NCBI RefSeq assembly: GCF_027214005.1
Contig: NZ_JAPWGY010000008.1
Span: 82,288-146,287 of the forward strand
Direction: 5' to 3'
Length of the DNA: 64,000 nucleotides
From: Kiloniella laminariae
GTDB taxonomy: Bacteria > Pseudomonadota > Alphaproteobacteria > Kiloniellales > Kiloniellaceae
Below are positions 17,118 to 25,503 of this stretch, in pieces; position 1 is the stretch's first letter; every line of letters starts with the position of its first letter. Both the position numbers and the translations under genes were made by a program. The notes beneath the pieces were generated by a model, which saw nothing but the letters and a program-made list of their open reading frames with translations, was not told where the DNA came from and made no database searches.

Positions 17118-18647
17118 ATGAACATAAGTCGGCGAAATTTACTAAAAATATCAACCGCAGCTGCAGCACTTGTCAGCCTGCCAACAACTGTTTTTTCCCA
17201 AATAACCATCGATGAACTGGTGATTGCTTACAATGTCAACCTGCCTTCCTGGGACCCGACGGTCGGCCCTTCGGCAGTAAACCCCACGATTCAAGGTATT
17301 TACCAATCTGTCTTTGACCTTTTTATCGCTCAAAACCCCGATCTCAGCTTCAAGCCCGGCTTGATCACGGACTGGGGATGGAACGACGACAACAGTAAAA
17401 TTCACATGACAGTACGTGAAGGAGTTGTCTGGCACGACGGTTCCCCCTTCACCGCAGAGGATGTCGTCTGGTCGCTCGAACGGGCTGGTAATCCGGAAAC
17501 AGGAAATCCCATTCAGTTTATCTGGGGGAAAATTGGTAATTACAGTATTGATGGCAACAAAATTACAGCGGATGTTCTGCAATTTGAGCCGACGATTTTC
17601 AAATGGATGTCCTTCCTCACCGGATATATCCTTCCCAAGGCTTATTATGAACAAGTTGGCGCTGAAGGCTTCGAGGCTGCTCCAATCGGTACCGGCCCAT
17701 ACAAGGTAGATAAATTTGAACGGAACGCTTACGTTCGACTGAAAGCCAATCCTGATTATTGGGGCGAAAAACCGGACTTCGAAACAGTAACAATCAAATT
17801 TGTTACGGATGCTTCCAGCCGTGTCGCCGAAATCGCGTCCGGAAACTCGCACGTCACCCTGGAAATGCCCTATGAAGAATATGATCGTCTGAAAGAGAAA
17901 TCAGGTCTTGCAGGCATCGCCAAGCCGATTTCGGATATCGGAATGATCTTTCTCAATGATATAGAGGTCATGAAAGACCCGAATGTGCGCATGGCCGCGG
18001 CCCATGCCATCAATAAACAGCTGATCATCGACCGCCTGCTTTCCGGTTACGGTGTTGCCATTGACACGTTACAAACGCCGGATTATACGGCCTACGATTC
18101 ATCTATCACCGTTCCCTATGATCCAGAAAAATCCAAAGCTCTGCTGGCTGCGTCAGGTTATTCTCTCGACAACCCGGTGAAATTTAAAATCCAGTCGACC
18201 CGCGGGTTCAAGCCCAAGGACTATGAAATGGTTCAGGCAATTGTCGGCTTGTGGCGCAAGGTCGGAATTGAAGCCGAGATCGAAGTTTACGAAATTGCCA
18301 AACATTACGAACTCAGAGCCGCCGATCAACTCGCACCAGCAGCATTTTATAACTGGGGCAACGCAATTGGTGACCCGACAACCTCAACCGGATTTTCAAT
18401 GTTTGGACCGTCCCCCCATTCCGTCTGGGATGGTCAGGATCTGATCGATAAAATTCTCCCGCTCTGGGGTGAAGCCGATGAAAGCAAACGGATCGCCGGC
18501 TGGAAAGAAGTCGATCGTTTTGTTGCTCAGGAAGCACTGGTTATTCCGCTATTGCAATATGTACAGCCCGTACTGCATGTCGCCGGGGTGAAAGTCACCC
18601 CCCATGCCTCCGGTGCTTTGTTACCCCAGCTGATGTACCGCGCCTGA
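17118..18647 (+). CDS. ABC transporter substrate-binding protein, family 5 (dipeptide/opine type)
   Basis: A 509-residue periplasmic solute-binding protein of the DppA/OppA type. The N-terminus NISRRNLLKISTAAAALVSL looks like a Tat signal (SRRNLLK), with a probable cleavage at VFSQ. Family features include LITDWGWNDDNSKIHMTVREGVVWHDGSPFTAEDVVWS, in which the typical W-HDG-PFTA-DV motif is clear, and GTGPYKVDKF near residue 197. The C-terminal half has the usual NVRMAAAHAINKQLIIDRLL. Dpp/Opp-type proteins bind peptides, but members also take opines, glycosides and other solutes. It opens the five-gene importer behind the FAD oxidoreductase, and a strong hairpin follows its stop codon. Confidence 0.9.
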   Translation: MNISRRNLLKISTAAAALVSLPTTVFSQITIDELVIAYNVNLPSWDPTVGPSAVNPTIQGIYQSVFDLFIAQNPDLSFKPGLITDWGWNDDNSKIHMTVREGVVWHDGSPFTAEDVVWSLERAGNPETGNPIQFIWGKIGNYSIDGNKITADVLQFEPTIFKWMSFLTGYILPKAYYEQVGAEGFEAAPIGTGPYKVDKFERNAYVRLKANPDYWGEKPDFETVTIKFVTDASSRVAEIASGNSHVTLEMPYEEYDRLKEKSGLAGIAKPISDIGMIFLNDIEVMKDPNVRMAAAHAINKQLIIDRLLSGYGVAIDTLQTPDYTAYDSSITVPYDPEKSKALLAASGYSLDNPVKFKIQSTRGFKPKDYEMVQAIVGLWRKVGIEAEIEVYEIAKHYELRAADQLAPAAFYNWGNAIGDPTTSTGFSMFGPSPHSVWDGQDLIDKILPLWGEADESKRIAGWKEVDRFVAQEALVIPLLQYVQPVLHVAGVKVTPHASGALLPQLMYRA

Positions 18648-18653
18648 TTCAAC

Positions 18654-18683
18654 AACCTTGCCGGGGCCCTCCCCGGCAAGGTT
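18654..18683 (+). promoter_or_regulatory. Intercistronic hairpin after the binding-protein gene
   Basis: A perfect 13-base stem AACCTTGCCGGGG with loop CCCT begins 7 bases after the stop codon of the substrate-binding protein. No T-run follows, so it is unlikely to be a full terminator. Such stems after binding-protein genes protect the upstream mRNA end and give more binding protein than permease. Confidence 0.7.
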
Positions 18684-18701
18684 CCCTTAGAAAGTTGCCT
18701 T

Positions 18702-19712
18702 ATGTCGCTGTTTCCGACGATCTTTCTGCGCCTGCTTACAACGTTGATCACCTTGTTTGGTGTCGCTGTGATTATCTTTGTCATCATTCGCGTTGTACCA
18801 GGCAATCCCATTGCCATGATGCTTCCTCCCGGCGCAACTGATGCCGATATTCAACGCCTTCAGGCACTCTACGGGTTTGACAAATCAATTCTGGAGCAGT
18901 TCCTGATATGGATCTCTGATGTTGTACGTGGAGATTTTGGCACCTCTATCTCTTTGCGCCAACCGGTTTTGAACCTGGTACTCGAACGTTTACCAGCAAC
19001 GCTGGAGCTCTCTATAATCGCCTTGATCCTGGCCGTAGCCATTGGCCTGACACTGGCCATTACCGGCACACGCCTGAGAGGCAGCCGGTTCGAATCCCTG
19101 ATTGATATGACCAACGGGATCGCTTTATCACTCCCGGATTTTCTCTGGGCCTTACTCTTGATCCTGCTTTTTGGTGTGCTCTGGCCTCTGTTTCATATAT
19201 CTGGGCGGATTTCTCCAGCTCTGGATCTTCCCTTTACGTCCCAGTTTTACCTGTTCGAAAGCCTGCTGCGATTGCGGCTGGATCTCAGCCTGGATCTTCT
19301 GTCTCATATGTTCATGCCGGCCCTTGCCATGGCAATCCCCTTGGCAGCCATTATCGGGCAACTACTCAAACAGTCACTGAAAGAAACCATGCACCTGGAT
19401 TATGTCACGCTTTCCCGAACCAAGGGGTACAGCGAAAATCATGTAATCATCCGCGAGGCCCTCCCCAATGCGATCTTGCCCACGCTTACACTGATCGGGG
19501 TGCAATTTACCTTTCTGATCGGAGGAACAGTCATCATTGAACGCCTTTTCTCATACGAAGGCCTTGGGAATATGGCCATAGATGCCGTCATCAATCGTGA
19601 TCTGCCGCTTATACAGGGCATCGTGATCCTTTTTGCGCTCATCTTTACCCTTGTAAATCTGATCGTGGACATGTCTTACGCCCTGCTAAACCCGAGGCTT
19701 CGTCATGCGTGA
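18702..19712 (+). CDS. ABC transporter permease, DppB type
   Basis: A 336-residue inner-membrane permease. It begins with a membrane helix that ends in VIIRVVPGNPIAMML, the standard DppB/OppB opening, followed by a periplasmic domain with LQALYGFDKSILEQFLIWISDVVRGDFGTS. The cytoplasmic coupling (EAA) loop reads YVTLSRTKGYSENHVIIREALPNA, which contacts the ATPases. Start ATG 18702 lies 54 bases past the binding protein, after a hairpin. It overlaps the next permease by eight bases. Confidence 0.93.
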   Translation: MSLFPTIFLRLLTTLITLFGVAVIIFVIIRVVPGNPIAMMLPPGATDADIQRLQALYGFDKSILEQFLIWISDVVRGDFGTSISLRQPVLNLVLERLPATLELSIIALILAVAIGLTLAITGTRLRGSRFESLIDMTNGIALSLPDFLWALLLILLFGVLWPLFHISGRISPALDLPFTSQFYLFESLLRLRLDLSLDLLSHMFMPALAMAIPLAAIIGQLLKQSLKETMHLDYVTLSRTKGYSENHVIIREALPNAILPTLTLIGVQFTFLIGGTVIIERLFSYEGLGNMAIDAVINRDLPLIQGIVILFALIFTLVNLIVDMSYALLNPRLRHA

Positions 19713-20556
19713 GCACCGCAAAAAAACAAAACAGCGTTTGGGAATCAGGCTCTGGCTTTCGGGGGGATGGTTACTTGTTCTGATCGCCATAGCCCTGCTT
19801 GCCCCCTGGATCAGTCCTAAAAACCCTCTGGAACAGGACCTTTTTGCGGCCCGGTTACCGCCATTCTGGATGGCTGGTGCCGAACCAGGATTCTGGCTGG
19901 GCACTGACAGCCTGGGGCGCGACGTACTCAGCCGTATCCTTGAGGGAAGCCGCATCGCTCTGCTGGTCGCCTTCATCGCGGGAACCGCAACTTGCCTGAT
20001 CGGCGCAACCTTGGGGATGATCGCAGGATTTTACCGTGGCTGGGCCGATCGGATTATTTCCCGTTTTGTGGACATCTGGATGGCCTTTCCCCCTGTTCTC
20101 TTTGCCATTCTTCTGGTTGCCGTTATCGGGACCGGACTGACCTCGATTATCATTGCCATCGTTGTCATTGACTGGACCCGTTTCTGCCGGGTGGTAAGGG
20201 CCGAGGCCATGACCCAGGGGCAAATGGATTATGTCGCTTCTGCACAGGTTGCCGGACAAAAAAGATTTGGCATTATGATTGCTGAAATCCTGCCCAATGT
20301 CATTCCGACCATTGTCGCCCTTCTCACATTGGAAATGGGGATTGCCATCATCGTCGAAACCATTCTGTCTTTCGTCAACCTGTCGATTTCAAGTGATGCC
20401 CCAACCTGGGGCGGAATGATCGCAGAAGGCCGTACTTCTATCTACCAGGCCTGGTGGGTTCTGATCTTCCCCTTGATAGTCCTTTTTCTCACGGTCCTTT
20501 CCTTCAGCCAGTTTGGTGAAGGCCTCAAGGACCGTTACGATCCGGTGCTCCGATGA
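19705..20556 (+). CDS. ABC transporter permease, DppC type
   Basis: A 283-residue second permease. It has the DppC-type N-terminal helix, then APWISPKNPLEQDL and GTDSLGRDVLSRILEGSRIAL, the diagnostic OppC/DppC stretch. The coupling loop is DYVASAQVAGQKRFGIMIAEILPN. It pairs with the preceding permease to form the channel. It overlaps its neighbours by eight bases upstream and four downstream, indicating translational coupling. Confidence 0.93.
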   Translation: MREHRKKTKQRLGIRLWLSGGWLLVLIAIALLAPWISPKNPLEQDLFAARLPPFWMAGAEPGFWLGTDSLGRDVLSRILEGSRIALLVAFIAGTATCLIGATLGMIAGFYRGWADRIISRFVDIWMAFPPVLFAILLVAVIGTGLTSIIIAIVVIDWTRFCRVVRAEAMTQGQMDYVASAQVAGQKRFGIMIAEILPNVIPTIVALLTLEMGIAIIVETILSFVNLSISSDAPTWGGMIAEGRTSIYQAWWVLIFPLIVLFLTVLSFSQFGEGLKDRYDPVLR

Positions 20557-21434
20557 TGAAACCCTTCCTCAGTATCAAAAATCTGACCGTCAGCCTGAAA
20601 AGCAGCAAAGAGCCCTTGCTTCGCTCAGTGTCGCTTGACCTCGCCGCTGGCAACGTTCTGGGCCTGGTCGGCGAAAGTGGTGCGGGCAAAAGCATGATAG
20701 GTAAAGCCATACTCGGGATTTTACCGCAAGCTGTCGAGATCACGGCCGGAGAGATATGGCTTAATGACCAGGAACTCCTTCGCAAGCCTGCAAAAGAGCG
20801 CCGAAAATTCATTGGCGCCAGTACAGCACTGATCCCCCAGGACCCTCTCACAGCCCTGAATCCTTCCCGCCGTATTGGTCCTCAGATCACCGAGCGCCTG
20901 GTTGACATTCTCGACTGGAAAAAAGATGCAGCCCTAGCCAGAGCGCTCGAGTTGCTAAACGAAGTTCAAATCCCGGACCCGGAAAGAGTTATGCACAGTT
21001 ACCCCCACGAAATATCCGGGGGCATGCGTCAACGCATTCTTATCGCTTCGGCTTTTGCGGCTAATCCCAAGCTGATCATTGCCGATGAACCGACAACCGC
21101 ATTGGATGTAACCGTCCAAAAACAGATTCTCCACTTGATAGCTGATCTACAGGCACGCCATCAAACTTCACTGCTGTTTGTCACTCATGATCTGGGTGTT
21201 GTTTCCAAGGTCTGTCAGCACCTGAGCGTACTCTATGCTGGCAAGGTTATTGAAGCCTCGGAAATCAGGGATTTTTTCAAGAACCCCAAACACCCCTATT
21301 CAAGAGCCCTCCTTGCCGCCACGCCAAAATACAATGACCCTGCAAGCTCCCTCACCCCTGTTCCTGAAGAAGTAATCGCAGAGGTGGAAGCAGAGATCTT
21401 TGCCCCCCGAACGGAGTGCTCCCATGTCAATTGA
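20553..21434 (+). CDS. ABC transporter ATP-binding protein, DppD type
   Basis: A 293-residue ATPase that powers import. Walker A is GESGAGKS, the Q-loop region is ALIPQDPLTALNP, the signature is ISGGMRQR and Walker B is LIIADEPTTALD, with the switch His in VTHDLG. The usual Dpp/Opp C-terminal extension is short: it ends soon after KHPYSRALLAATP and lacks the CPF-type cysteine motif common in DppD. It overlaps the next gene, whose ATG lies 11 bases before this stop codon. Confidence 0.92.
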   Translation: MMKPFLSIKNLTVSLKSSKEPLLRSVSLDLAAGNVLGLVGESGAGKSMIGKAILGILPQAVEITAGEIWLNDQELLRKPAKERRKFIGASTALIPQDPLTALNPSRRIGPQITERLVDILDWKKDAALARALELLNEVQIPDPERVMHSYPHEISGGMRQRILIASAFAANPKLIIADEPTTALDVTVQKQILHLIADLQARHQTSLLFVTHDLGVVSKVCQHLSVLYAGKVIEASEIRDFFKNPKHPYSRALLAATPKYNDPASSLTPVPEEVIAEVEAEIFAPRTECSHVN

Positions 21435-22239
21435 TTGTCCTGTTTATCAAGTTCAGAATCTTCATCTGTCCCTTGCGGATATGACGCAAAAATCCTTCTT
21501 TGGCAGTGCTCCTCAAATCAACATCCTTAAAGATATCTCTTTTGATATTATGAAGGGGGAGGTCCTGGGCATCGTCGGCGGATCAGGATCAGGAAAATCG
21601 ACATTGGGCCGGACAATGATCCGTCTGCTTGAACCGTCGCAAGGCAGGATATTTTTTGAGGGACAAGATATAACCCATTTGCCGGAAGAGAATTTACGAC
21701 CTTTAAGACACCGTTTCCAAATGATATTTCAAGACCCGATGTCTTCGCTCAATCCAAGGCGTAAAGTCGGCAGGATCATAGAAGGCCCGCTGAAATTACA
21801 CGGCTTTGATCGAATTTCAGAACGGATGGCAGAAGCTCTGGATTTAGTTGGCTTGCCACGCAGCTTTCAAGGACGTTACCCTCATGAACTTTCTGGTGGC
21901 CAGCGCCAGCGGGTCGGTATTGCCCGTGCCATTGCTACCCGACCTGATTTCATCCTCGCAGACGAAATTGTCTCGGGACTGGATGTCTCATCCCAGGCCC
22001 AAGTCCTCAATTTACTGGCAGATCTTGTACGTGAACTCGGCCTCACCCTGGCCTTCATCAGCCACGACCTGGCAGTTATCCGAAGACTGTGCTCCCGGGT
22101 TCTCGTTTTGAAACACGGCCAAATAGTCGAGTTATCAACAACTGAAAGACTATTCGAGGCCCCAAGCTCGGATTACACACGCGAACTTCTCAACGCAATT
22201 CCTCTCCCCGATCCTGATCAGATATGGGCCACAAACTAA
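21424..22239 (+). CDS. ABC transporter ATP-binding protein, DppF type
   Basis: A 271-residue second ATPase. Walker A is GGSGSGKS, the signature LSGGQRQR and the Q-loop MIFQDPMSSLNP. Walker B reads FILADEIVSGLD where most family members have DEPVSALD, a mild variation that keeps the catalytic Glu. The frame opens at 21400, but the ATG at 21424 has GGAG nine bases upstream and begins at the family's usual N-terminus (MSIDCP). Last gene of the importer; no clear terminator follows. Confidence 0.9.
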   Translation: MSIDCPVYQVQNLHLSLADMTQKSFFGSAPQINILKDISFDIMKGEVLGIVGGSGSGKSTLGRTMIRLLEPSQGRIFFEGQDITHLPEENLRPLRHRFQMIFQDPMSSLNPRRKVGRIIEGPLKLHGFDRISERMAEALDLVGLPRSFQGRYPHELSGGQRQRVGIARAIATRPDFILADEIVSGLDVSSQAQVLNLLADLVRELGLTLAFISHDLAVIRRLCSRVLVLKHGQIVELSTTERLFEAPSSDYTRELLNAIPLPDPDQIWATN

Positions 22240-22248
22240 AGGCATAAA

Positions 22249-22392
22249 ATGAGTGAAATTAATACATTTAAAATCACAAAATCACCTGATATCTATTTGC
22301 TTACAAACAAAAAACATCAATTTCATTGTAAAGAATTATCCACAAATATGATCCAGATTAAACGCCAGCTTAATATTCACATTACCCTTTAA
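22249..22392 (+). CDS. Possible small ORF, 47 residues
   Basis: An AT-rich open frame begins ATG at 22249, ten bases past the importer operon, with AAAGG six bases upstream. It ends in TAA at 22390-22392, just inside the 3' end of the convergent oxidase gene. The product starts MSEINTFKIT and is Lys/Asn/Ile-rich, with one Cys. I recognise nothing in it. It may be chance or a small tail of the operon. Confidence 0.18.
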   Translation: MSEINTFKITKSPDIYLLTNKKHQFHCKELSTNMIQIKRQLNIHITL

Positions 22393-23485
22393 AACGTTCC
22401 GGACTAAGAGCCGCGACTGTTTCCAAAGATAATACAGGAGACCTTCCCAGACAGATATCGGCAACCAGATCCGATAACGCAGGGGCTGTCTGTATCCCGT
22501 AACCCCCTTGACCAGCAAGCCAGATAAAACCCTCGGCCTCTGGCGCATAGCCAACAACCGGCGTTCGATCTTTTACAAAGCTCCGCAAGCCAGCCCAGCT
22601 TTTATCAACCCGTGTTACAGGCACCCGCACAGCCTGTTCGTATCGATGCAGTCCCTCTGCCAGAACCATATCGTCCACAAAAGCATCGTGGGGTTCTACA
22701 GGATCCTCATCCGCAGGGGAAACCATGAGCTTGCCCCCCTCTGGTTTGGCATACCATTGCTCGGAAGCACTGGCGAAAAGCGGCCATTTCATGATGTCAT
22801 GATCATCCGGCGGCGGCAAAAGTGCCGCTGAGCGACGCATCGGAACAAGCCCAACTTTCCTGACCTGTGCCATAGCAGCCACCTCATCAGCCCAGGCCCC
22901 GGCGGCATTTATCAGTATCTTTGCCTCAAAGATTCCCGAAGCTGTTTCCACCTGCCAGACACCGCCAGTCCTGGTAATCGACTGTGCAGCAGCATTGGTG
23001 ACAATCTGCCCCTTATTATGTTTCATCATTCTGGCAAAGCCCTGCAAGAGCCTGTCAACGTCAATATCCTGTGCCTTGGGTTCGTAAGCTGCTGCAGCGA
23101 TCTTTTCCTTGCGCAAAATTGGCACCAGATCAACAGCCTGGTCAGCACTCAGGGTCTCGATGCCACTGGAACCTTCCAGATAATTCTTGAGATCATCTAC
23201 CTCCGCTTCCGTCGCGACCAGTATCTCTCCACGCGGTGACAAGAGACTGCTGTCGGAAATTCCCTCTGGCTCCAGCAACACAGGTTCTGATACGGCATTC
23301 AACGCCCGCAGCGTCTTGTTACCATAATTACGGATAAAGATTGCTGCACTTCGCCCGGTAGAGTGATAGCCAAAAGCATTCATTGCCTCCAGAACGGTTA
23401 CACTTGCTTCCGGGCTAATTCTGGCAGCAGCCCCAATGCCAGCAATCCCGCCCCCGATAACCAAAACATCCGAAGTATAGGTCAT
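22382..23485 (-). CDS. DAO-family FAD oxidoreductase (glycine/D-amino acid oxidase type)
   Basis: A 367-residue flavoprotein. The N-terminal motif VLVIGGGIAGIGAAARI is the GxGxxG FAD site, followed by LEAMNAFGYHSTGRSAAIF, the family's HSTGRSA-like flavin contact. The C-terminal GLRSFVKDRTPVVGY and WLAGQGGYGIQTAPALS are characteristic of DAO-type oxidases (sarcosine, glycine and D-amino acid oxidases). These oxidise a secondary or primary amine next to a carboxylate. Final gene of the minus-strand transport/catabolism operon, 15 bases after the deacetylase gene. It might handle an amino acid product of the pathway; the substrate is undetermined. Confidence 0.85.
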   Translation of the reverse strand: MTYTSDVLVIGGGIAGIGAAARISPEASVTVLEAMNAFGYHSTGRSAAIFIRNYGNKTLRALNAVSEPVLLEPEGISDSSLLSPRGEILVATEAEVDDLKNYLEGSSGIETLSADQAVDLVPILRKEKIAAAAYEPKAQDIDVDRLLQGFARMMKHNKGQIVTNAAAQSITRTGGVWQVETASGIFEAKILINAAGAWADEVAAMAQVRKVGLVPMRRSAALLPPPDDHDIMKWPLFASASEQWYAKPEGGKLMVSPADEDPVEPHDAFVDDMVLAEGLHRYEQAVRVPVTRVDKSWAGLRSFVKDRTPVVGYAPEAEGFIWLAGQGGYGIQTAPALSDLVADICLGRSPVLSLETVAALSPERFKG

Positions 23486-23500
23486 TTTTTTCCACCCCCT

Positions 23501-24520
23501 TTAAGATTCAAACCCCTGCAGAAACGAAGCAAGATTATCTGACAATTCTTCGCACAGATAGCCCCCTTCCTGTACCAGAAGTGTTGGCAAGTTAAGGGTT
23601 TTTATTGCCCCGGCTATTCGAGAGAATCCCGATGTTGTGATCGAGAACCCCTGTAGAGGATCTTTTTCATAAGGATCAAGCCCCAGTGCAACAACCAGTA
23701 CATCTGCGCCAAATGAATTAATCCGGGCAAGCGCCTTTTCTAGGGTAATAAGATAATCATCGTCTCCCGTGCCACGCGGCAGGGGAAGGTTCAGGTTATA
23801 CCCTGCCCCTTCTCCCTCGCCCCGTTCCTGGGCACCTCCCCAGAAAAAAGGATAAAAGCGATCAGGATCAGCATGAATAGACAAGGTCAGAACATCCTTG
23901 CGCTCATAAAATATCCCTTGGGTTCCATTACCGTGATGAACATCGATGTCCAGAATGGCGGGCCTGCGCCCTGCCCGCAGCAATTGCTCTGCGGCAATAG
24001 CTGAATTATTCAGAAAACAGAACCCCCCCGCAAGATCAGCAAAGGCATGGTGTCCCGGTGGTCGACAAAGAGCATAGGCGGCTTTTTCACCACCATTAAT
24101 AAGATCCACACCTGTAAGCGCCGTTTGTGCTGACCAATAGGCAGCTTCCCATGTTCCAGAAGAAATCGGACAGGCTGTATCTGCCTGATGGTATCCCGCC
24201 TGCCCCACGGCAGATTTAGGATAATTGGCACTACGAGTCATCGGATGGATATTTGGAATAACTTCATCCGATGACCCATCTATTCTCTGCCAGCGCAGAT
24301 GAATGGTTTCCAGAAAGGCCAGATACTCTGCTGAATGGATCGCCGCAATCGGTCCAAGACCATAATCCTTGGCTTGCACGGGCTCACAGCCGGAAGCTTG
24401 TGCCCCCTTTTGCAACAATCTGACTCTCTCTGGCTGTTCTGGATTGGGAAGTGCAACCCCGTTGGCAAAAAAATGCTTTGGGTCATGCCCCTTTTGACGT
24501 TCATCAAAGACATATTTCAT
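23501..24520 (-). CDS. Acetylpolyamine amidohydrolase-like deacetylase (histone-deacetylase fold)
   Basis: A 339-residue zinc hydrolase of the class II HDAC / ApaH family. The active site is complete: the His pair in RPPGHHAF (157-158), zinc ligands in DIDVHHGNG (Asp193, His195) and LDPYEKDPL (Asp282), and the catalytic Tyr in EGGY (321). The N-terminal loop around residues 90-115 is extended as in acetylpolyamine amidohydrolases, where it shapes the dimer channel for small acetyl-amines. It removes acetyl groups from acetylated amines such as acetylputrescine, acetylspermidine or 4-acetamidobutyrate. Next to a beta-keto acid cleavage enzyme and an aminotransferase, it probably deacetylates a pathway intermediate or the imported substrate. 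Confidence 0.88.
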   Translation of the reverse strand: MKYVFDERQKGHDPKHFFANGVALPNPEQPERVRLLQKGAQASGCEPVQAKDYGLGPIAAIHSAEYLAFLETIHLRWQRIDGSSDEVIPNIHPMTRSANYPKSAVGQAGYHQADTACPISSGTWEAAYWSAQTALTGVDLINGGEKAAYALCRPPGHHAFADLAGGFCFLNNSAIAAEQLLRAGRRPAILDIDVHHGNGTQGIFYERKDVLTLSIHADPDRFYPFFWGGAQERGEGEGAGYNLNLPLPRGTGDDDYLITLEKALARINSFGADVLVVALGLDPYEKDPLQGFSITTSGFSRIAGAIKTLNLPTLLVQEGGYLCEELSDNLASFLQGFES

Positions 24521-24565
24521 GGTGCACCTCTACTGGTTTTCAAAATTATGTGTGCGGGCGGTTTT

Positions 24566-25492
24566 CTAGAATTTAACACTGGCTCGTCCTTTCAAGTGAA
24601 GGAGAGCGCGGGCCTCATCGGCAGTGGCGACTTCCCGACCCAGGTGTTCAACAATTTCCCTGATCTTTACAACCTGTTGTGCGTTGGATCTGGCTAAAGT
24701 GCCCTTTGTAATATTCAGATTGTCCTCAAGCCCGACCCGGACATGACCACCCATTGCAGCAGACATTGCGGCCATTTTCATCTGGTGACGCCCGGCGGCC
24801 AGAACAGAAAAGGCATACCCTTCCCCAAACAGCTTGTCAGCAATACGCTTCATATGGGTCAGGTTTTCTGGGTCAGCCCCCATTCCTCCCAATACGCCAA
24901 ATACAAACTGGATGAAAAGCGGTGCATGAATCAGGCCACGGTCAACAAAATGTTTGAGCATATAAAGGTGCCCGAGGTCATAACATTCGAACTCAAATCT
25001 TGCGCCGCGTTTTTCTCCCATTTCCGTGAGCACATAGGCTATATCCCGCGGCGTGTTCTTGAAGACGAGATCGTCTGAGTTTTCCAGAAATGGTCGTTCC
25101 CAATCGTGTTTCCATTTCTTGATCCGTTCGGCAATCGGATAGAGGGCAAAATTCATGCTCCCCATATTCAGGGAACACATCTCGGGCTCGACCTGAAGCG
25201 CGGCAGCCAAACGGTCTTCCAGTGACATCAGGGCACTTCCCCCTGTAGACAGGTTTAATACTGCATCAGATTTCAGTTTAATACCTGGAAGAAACCCCAT
25301 GAAATCATTACATAAAGAAGACGGTTCTCCTGTAGATGGGTTCCGTGCATGCAAATGAATAATCGCAGCCCCGGCTTCTGCCGCCGCGACCGATTGAGCC
25401 GCGATTTCCTCACCCGTGATCGGCAGATAAGGCGACATCGAAGGCGTGTGTATAGAGCCCGTAACCGCACAGGTAATGATTATCTTACTCAT
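24566..25492 (-). CDS. Beta-keto acid cleavage enzyme (BKACE / Kce family)
   Basis: A 308-residue TIM-barrel zinc enzyme of the 3-keto-5-aminohexanoate cleavage (Kce, DUF849) family. It condenses a beta-keto acid with acetyl-CoA to give acetoacetate plus the shortened acyl-CoA. Zinc ligands are readable: His46 and His48 in IIHLHARNPSTG, and Glu256 in GGHVRVGLEDN. NLSTGG lies near residue 80. Family members differ in substrate (3-keto-5-aminohexanoate, dehydrocarnitine, 6-acetamido-3-oxohexanoate and others). The residues that set specificity cannot be scored by eye. Its place between an aminotransferase, which can make the beta-keto acid from a beta-amino acid, and a deacetylase narrows the options. 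Confidence 0.9.
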   Translation of the reverse strand: MSKIIITCAVTGSIHTPSMSPYLPITGEEIAAQSVAAAEAGAAIIHLHARNPSTGEPSSLCNDFMGFLPGIKLKSDAVLNLSTGGSALMSLEDRLAAALQVEPEMCSLNMGSMNFALYPIAERIKKWKHDWERPFLENSDDLVFKNTPRDIAYVLTEMGEKRGARFEFECYDLGHLYMLKHFVDRGLIHAPLFIQFVFGVLGGMGADPENLTHMKRIADKLFGEGYAFSVLAAGRHQMKMAAMSAAMGGHVRVGLEDNLNITKGTLARSNAQQVVKIREIVEHLGREVATADEARALLHLKGRASVKF

Positions 25493-25503
25493 GGGACAAG
25501 CCT

